Shown here: piece after piece, positions 61,483-64,000 of the stretch
Numbering within the stretch: position 1 is the first letter of the stretch
How the letters are laid out: each line of letters begins with the position of its first letter
Assembly (NCBI GenBank): GCA_005518205.2
Contig: RFFC02000009.1
Location: 141,782 to 205,781, forward strand
DNA: 64,000 bases
Reading direction: 5' to 3'
From: Hormoscilla sp. GUM202
GTDB lineage: Bacteria; Cyanobacteriota; Cyanobacteriia; Cyanobacteriales; Desertifilaceae
Program-made: the position numbers and the translations under genes
Notes under the pieces: model-generated
Database searches by the model: none
What the model was told of the DNA's origin: nothing
What the model saw: the letters and a program-made list of their open reading frames with translations, nothing else

Positions 61483-62466
61483 TTAGGCCCCACCATTGTA
61501 GGTTCCGTGTATTTTACCATCTAACCAAAGTTGTTGCAATTGTCCCAATATCTCTTCCGAAAGATTCGGTAATGCAGCCACAGAAGCATTCTTGCGAATA
61601 TGTTCCCTGCTAGATGAACCCGGAATCACTGAAGTAACCGTTTGATTGTGCAAAATATATTTTAACGCTATCGCCGACATCGATAAGTCAGTGTTTTTGA
61701 CGATCGGTTTAATCCGATCGACCATTTCTACCTGCTCGGCCACCCAATCATCCGGCGTCCATAGACCTCGCCAGTCTCCTTCGGGAAACTTCTGAGAGGA
61801 TGTCCAATTACTCACTAATGCACCGGAACTAAACGGACAGCGTGCTACTATCCCCACCTGATGTTTTTTTGCCATCGGAAACAGGGTATATTCTGGCTCC
61901 TGTTCTAAGATATTGTACACGGCCATCACCACATCAATCCTTCCTGCTTCCATATGACTGTTCGCTTCAGAAGCACGCCGATCGCCCACCGATATCCCGA
62001 TCGCTCTAATTTTTCCCTCTTCTTTCAGCTTCACCATCGCTTCATACCATTCCGTGCGATCGCCCCAGGCCACATTCCAAGTATGCAAAAATAAAATATC
62101 AATGCACTCTCGCCGTAAGTTTTTGAGCGTCGTCTCGCAACATTTACTTATCCAAGCAGGGGAAAAATAATCATCAATGTTACCTTGAGGTTTTGCCGAC
62201 CATTCATCGCATTCAGGCGGGATTTTACTCGAAATTACCACTGATGGATGTCCCTGTAATGCTTGTCCCACCACCTGTTCGCAATAGCCATTTCCGTATT
62301 CTAAAGCCGTATCAAAATAATCGATACCCGCTTCTATTGCTACCTCGATCGCCTGGATATATTCTGCTTCCGTTTTTTTCCCCCACACATCCCCTGACAT
62401 TTGCCAAGTACCCAGTCCAACTTCACTAATGCTGATATCTGTTTTTCCTAATTTACGCTTTTTCAT
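61483..62466 (-). CDS. Aldo/keto reductase
   Basis: 327 residues, an (alpha/beta)8 NADPH-dependent oxidoreductase. It starts KKRKLGKTDISISEVGLGTW. The catalytic tetrad is visible as Asp and Tyr in DYFDTALEYGNG, Lys in VVISSKIP and His in LFLHTW. The cofactor region near the end is SVIPGSSSREHIRKN. It belongs to the broad YajO/Tas-like group of cyanobacterial AKRs. Substrate unknown. It is a single-gene unit next to the mobile element at the window edge. Confidence 0.9.
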   Translation of the reverse strand: MKKRKLGKTDISISEVGLGTWQMSGDVWGKKTEAEYIQAIEVAIEAGIDYFDTALEYGNGYCEQVVGQALQGHPSVVISSKIPPECDEWSAKPQGNIDDYFSPAWISKCCETTLKNLRRECIDILFLHTWNVAWGDRTEWYEAMVKLKEEGKIRAIGISVGDRRASEANSHMEAGRIDVVMAVYNILEQEPEYTLFPMAKKHQVGIVARCPFSSGALVSNWTSSQKFPEGDWRGLWTPDDWVAEQVEMVDRIKPIVKNTDLSMSAIALKYILHNQTVTSVIPGSSSREHIRKNASVAALPNLSEEILGQLQQLWLDGKIHGTYNGGA

Positions 62467-62566
62467 GGTTACCTTTTCTGATTTAATTTGTTATTTCAGG
62501 ATCCCAACGGGACAAATTTGCCCAAGGTAAAGGCTGAAGTCCCGGTGGGCTTCAAGTTGGTAGTCG

Positions 62567-62695
62567 TTATTTCAGACCTCTAATGTAGAGAACAAGGTTG
62601 ATTTCCGGGTCGATTTTATGATTAAGCCAATAAAGTGGGTACAAGTGCCCTTCGCGAGATGACTGGAGTAGATACTCGGTCACGCCAGCCCAACG
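62567..62695 (-). pseudogene. C-terminal remnant of a gene cut by the adjacent IS
   Basis: Adjoining the inverted repeat of the neighbouring element, the minus strand continues AGVTEYLLQSSREGHLYPLY and WLNHKIDPEINLVLYIRGLK and stops. The sequence is protein-like but too short to assign. The element probably inserted in the gene of which this is the end. Confidence 0.45.
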
Positions 62696-64000
62696 GGGTG
62701 CATCCCAGTTTGGCAATGAGTAAAAATACTTCATTGCGCAACTGTCACCTTGAGAATACTCCATTAAGATAAGCGCAGCGATGCAGCAGAACCTGGGGAA
62801 CATTGACGGCTTTCCATTGCGATCCTGAAAGCTTTAGCCGTGCCGCCTTCTGTGTACCGTTGATTCCACCTCTCCCGAACCAATGGAAATCCCCTCGGCT
62901 TGATAATAGCTATAGTTCACAATGCGATGGCGATGCTTAGTAACATAGGCCCTAAAATTGTCCACCCGTGGATGGTCCCAGTCGTCAAATTCCTTGAGGG
63001 CCTCTGGCACCTTGCCAGACCAGAAAAGGGCTTTCACTCGTGCCAGTCGCTGGCCGGACCCGCCGATTTTTTCCAGATTTTCCATTAAGTGATACCAATC
63101 GAGGATTTCTTGACGAAAGATGGTCGGACCAATCTCGACAAACAGGTTCCAGATGCCATCATGGCCATCCCCGAGACACACAAGCGGATTCGCCAAGGGC
63201 TGCTGATTTACCCATTTGACCAGTCCTGCATTGTCTCGAAAAAAGGCCGCTACCCCCTGGTCATGCAGATTGACAGCCTTGTAATCGCGCCACTCACAGG
63301 GTTGACCAAGGGGAGTCCGTAAGCGCAATATCGGAAGTATATCTAGCCTTGGGTGTTCTACCGAGATTGGCAAGGGATTCTGGCAAATGAGTCAACTCAA
63401 AGGAAGGAGTGCGCTCTTTGTCCTGGTCGATGCTGATTTCTTCAATGGCCTCGGAGACCGTCGGGAACTCAAAATCATGGCGCTGCACCAGCCGTTGCTG
63501 AGTTCCCCGGGAGACGCTAATCCCCGTGAGCACCTTAAGATCTTCCGAGGCGTGCTCATAGGAAGAGTTTGCACTTAGCAATAAGCAACATTTCTCCAGA
63601 TAGGGGCTCCACTGGCTATAGGGCTTTACCTCAAAATAGGCCGCTTGTTTGGAGGTGATTGAAATCTTGCCCACAATGCTATTTAAAGCTCTGGCTCGTC
63701 CGGCAGTGGTACCACTGCTACTTTGGATAAAAAAAGGGCAATCTCTGGACCGACGTATTGAAGCCACTGCCTGCGGATGGTGCCTTCTATCCCTGAGAGC
63801 GTTTTCAATTCCTCTGGAACAGTCGCTTGAGCCTCCTCGTACAACAAGGCGGCCATGGCCAAGGCATAAGTTTGTATTTGAGCCAACTTCTCTCTATTCA
63901 TCGTTTCAGGGGGAACGTTTGTCTGGTATCTCAGCCTAACATCATCTCGTCAGTTGCTCGACTAAGCAAAAATACTCATTACCAAACTGGGATGCACCCG
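62696..64000 (-). mobile_element. ISKra4-like insertion sequence reaching the window edge
   Basis: The left inverted repeat GGGTGCATCCCAGTTTGG followed by CAATGAGTA (62696-62722) is matched by its complement at the very end of the window (GGGATGCACCC at about 63989-63999), also followed by an ATGAGTA-type extension. The element is therefore about 1.3 kb. Target duplication cannot be read because the flank is outside the window. Confidence 0.82.
62745..63901 (-). pseudogene. Frameshifted ISKra4-type transposase
   Basis: Pieces in three frames: MNREKLAQIQTYALAMAALL (63901 onward); SITSKQAAYFEVKPYSQWSP and EKCCLLLSANSSYEHASEDL; LRLRTPLGQPCEWRDYKAVN, CLGDGHDGIWNLFVEIGPTI, EILDWYHLMENLEKIGGSGQ and IGSGEVESTV; and finally NVPQVLLHRCAYLNG at 62830-62745. 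The order is that of ISKra4-type transposases, but at least three frame disruptions, one with extra sequence around 63300-63400, make it non-functional. Confidence 0.82.

Overview
This window comes from a filamentous cyanobacterium, probably of the Oscillatoriales type. HIP1 octamers (GCGATCGC) occur throughout. Several genes belong to cyanobacterial families (DUF4327, ComFB-like, XisI, FGGY ribulokinase-like kinase). A fraC-fraD-fraE filament-integrity operon points to a filamentous body plan. The region is unusually rich in small palindromic repeats, insertion sequences and freshly broken genes.

Layout. 0.1-4.2 kb: VWA protein, PP2C-like phosphatase and kinase-WD40 protein, a TerY-P-type phospho-signalling triad. 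4.4-11.5 kb: FGGY sugar kinase, an RTX calcium-binding protein and a pcrA-type helicase, carrying the scar of a tandem duplication whose breakpoints lie inside the kinase and the helicase. 11.5-14.8 kb: hairpin tandem repeats and a decaying array of PIN/DUF104 toxin-antitoxin copies. 15-20 kb: larE with a transposon-derived tail, fraE/fraD/fraC on the minus strand, a double CobO-like P-loop protein and msrB. 20.2-21.9 kb: a ComFB-family gene split by an IS982-type element. 22.4-28.4 kb: a giant surface or secreted protein with six practically identical 657-bp spondin-like repeats, then CHRD, cadherin-like and RTX parts. 28.6-33.7 kb: retropepsin-like protease, a wrecked sorbosone-dehydrogenase-like gene, mobA and a frameshifted Calx-beta protein. 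34-45.5 kb: tRNA-Gly, a WecG/TagA-type glycosyltransferase, a TnpB remnant, GNAT, CPBP protease, acylphosphatase, aminotransferase, DnaJ-domain, VOC and SpoIID proteins, RNase Z and an Imm30-like protein. 45.5-52.1 kb: an AAA_21 ATPase with a truncated DUF4276 partner, an ISL3 element next to the ATPase start codon, and a sodium:solute symporter gene split by an ISKra4-type element. 52.3-59.6 kb: a two-module N-methylating NRPS gene split by a 113-bp MITE. 60-64 kb: xisI remnant, a CBS-HEPN-like protein, an aldo/keto reductase and a second, decayed ISKra4-like element that runs to the window edge.

Two themes stand out. First, much of the intergenic DNA is made of hairpin-forming repeats. One tandem family keeps its stem through paired base changes at different loci, and related palindromes have entered coding sequences, in frame in the acylphosphatase and destructively elsewhere. 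Second, target-site duplications and inverted repeats can be read directly for four insertions (IS982, ISL3, ISKra4 and the MITE), so the ancestral genes can be reconstructed. The NRPS, symporter, comFB-like gene and AAA/DUF4276 module all look recently inactivated.
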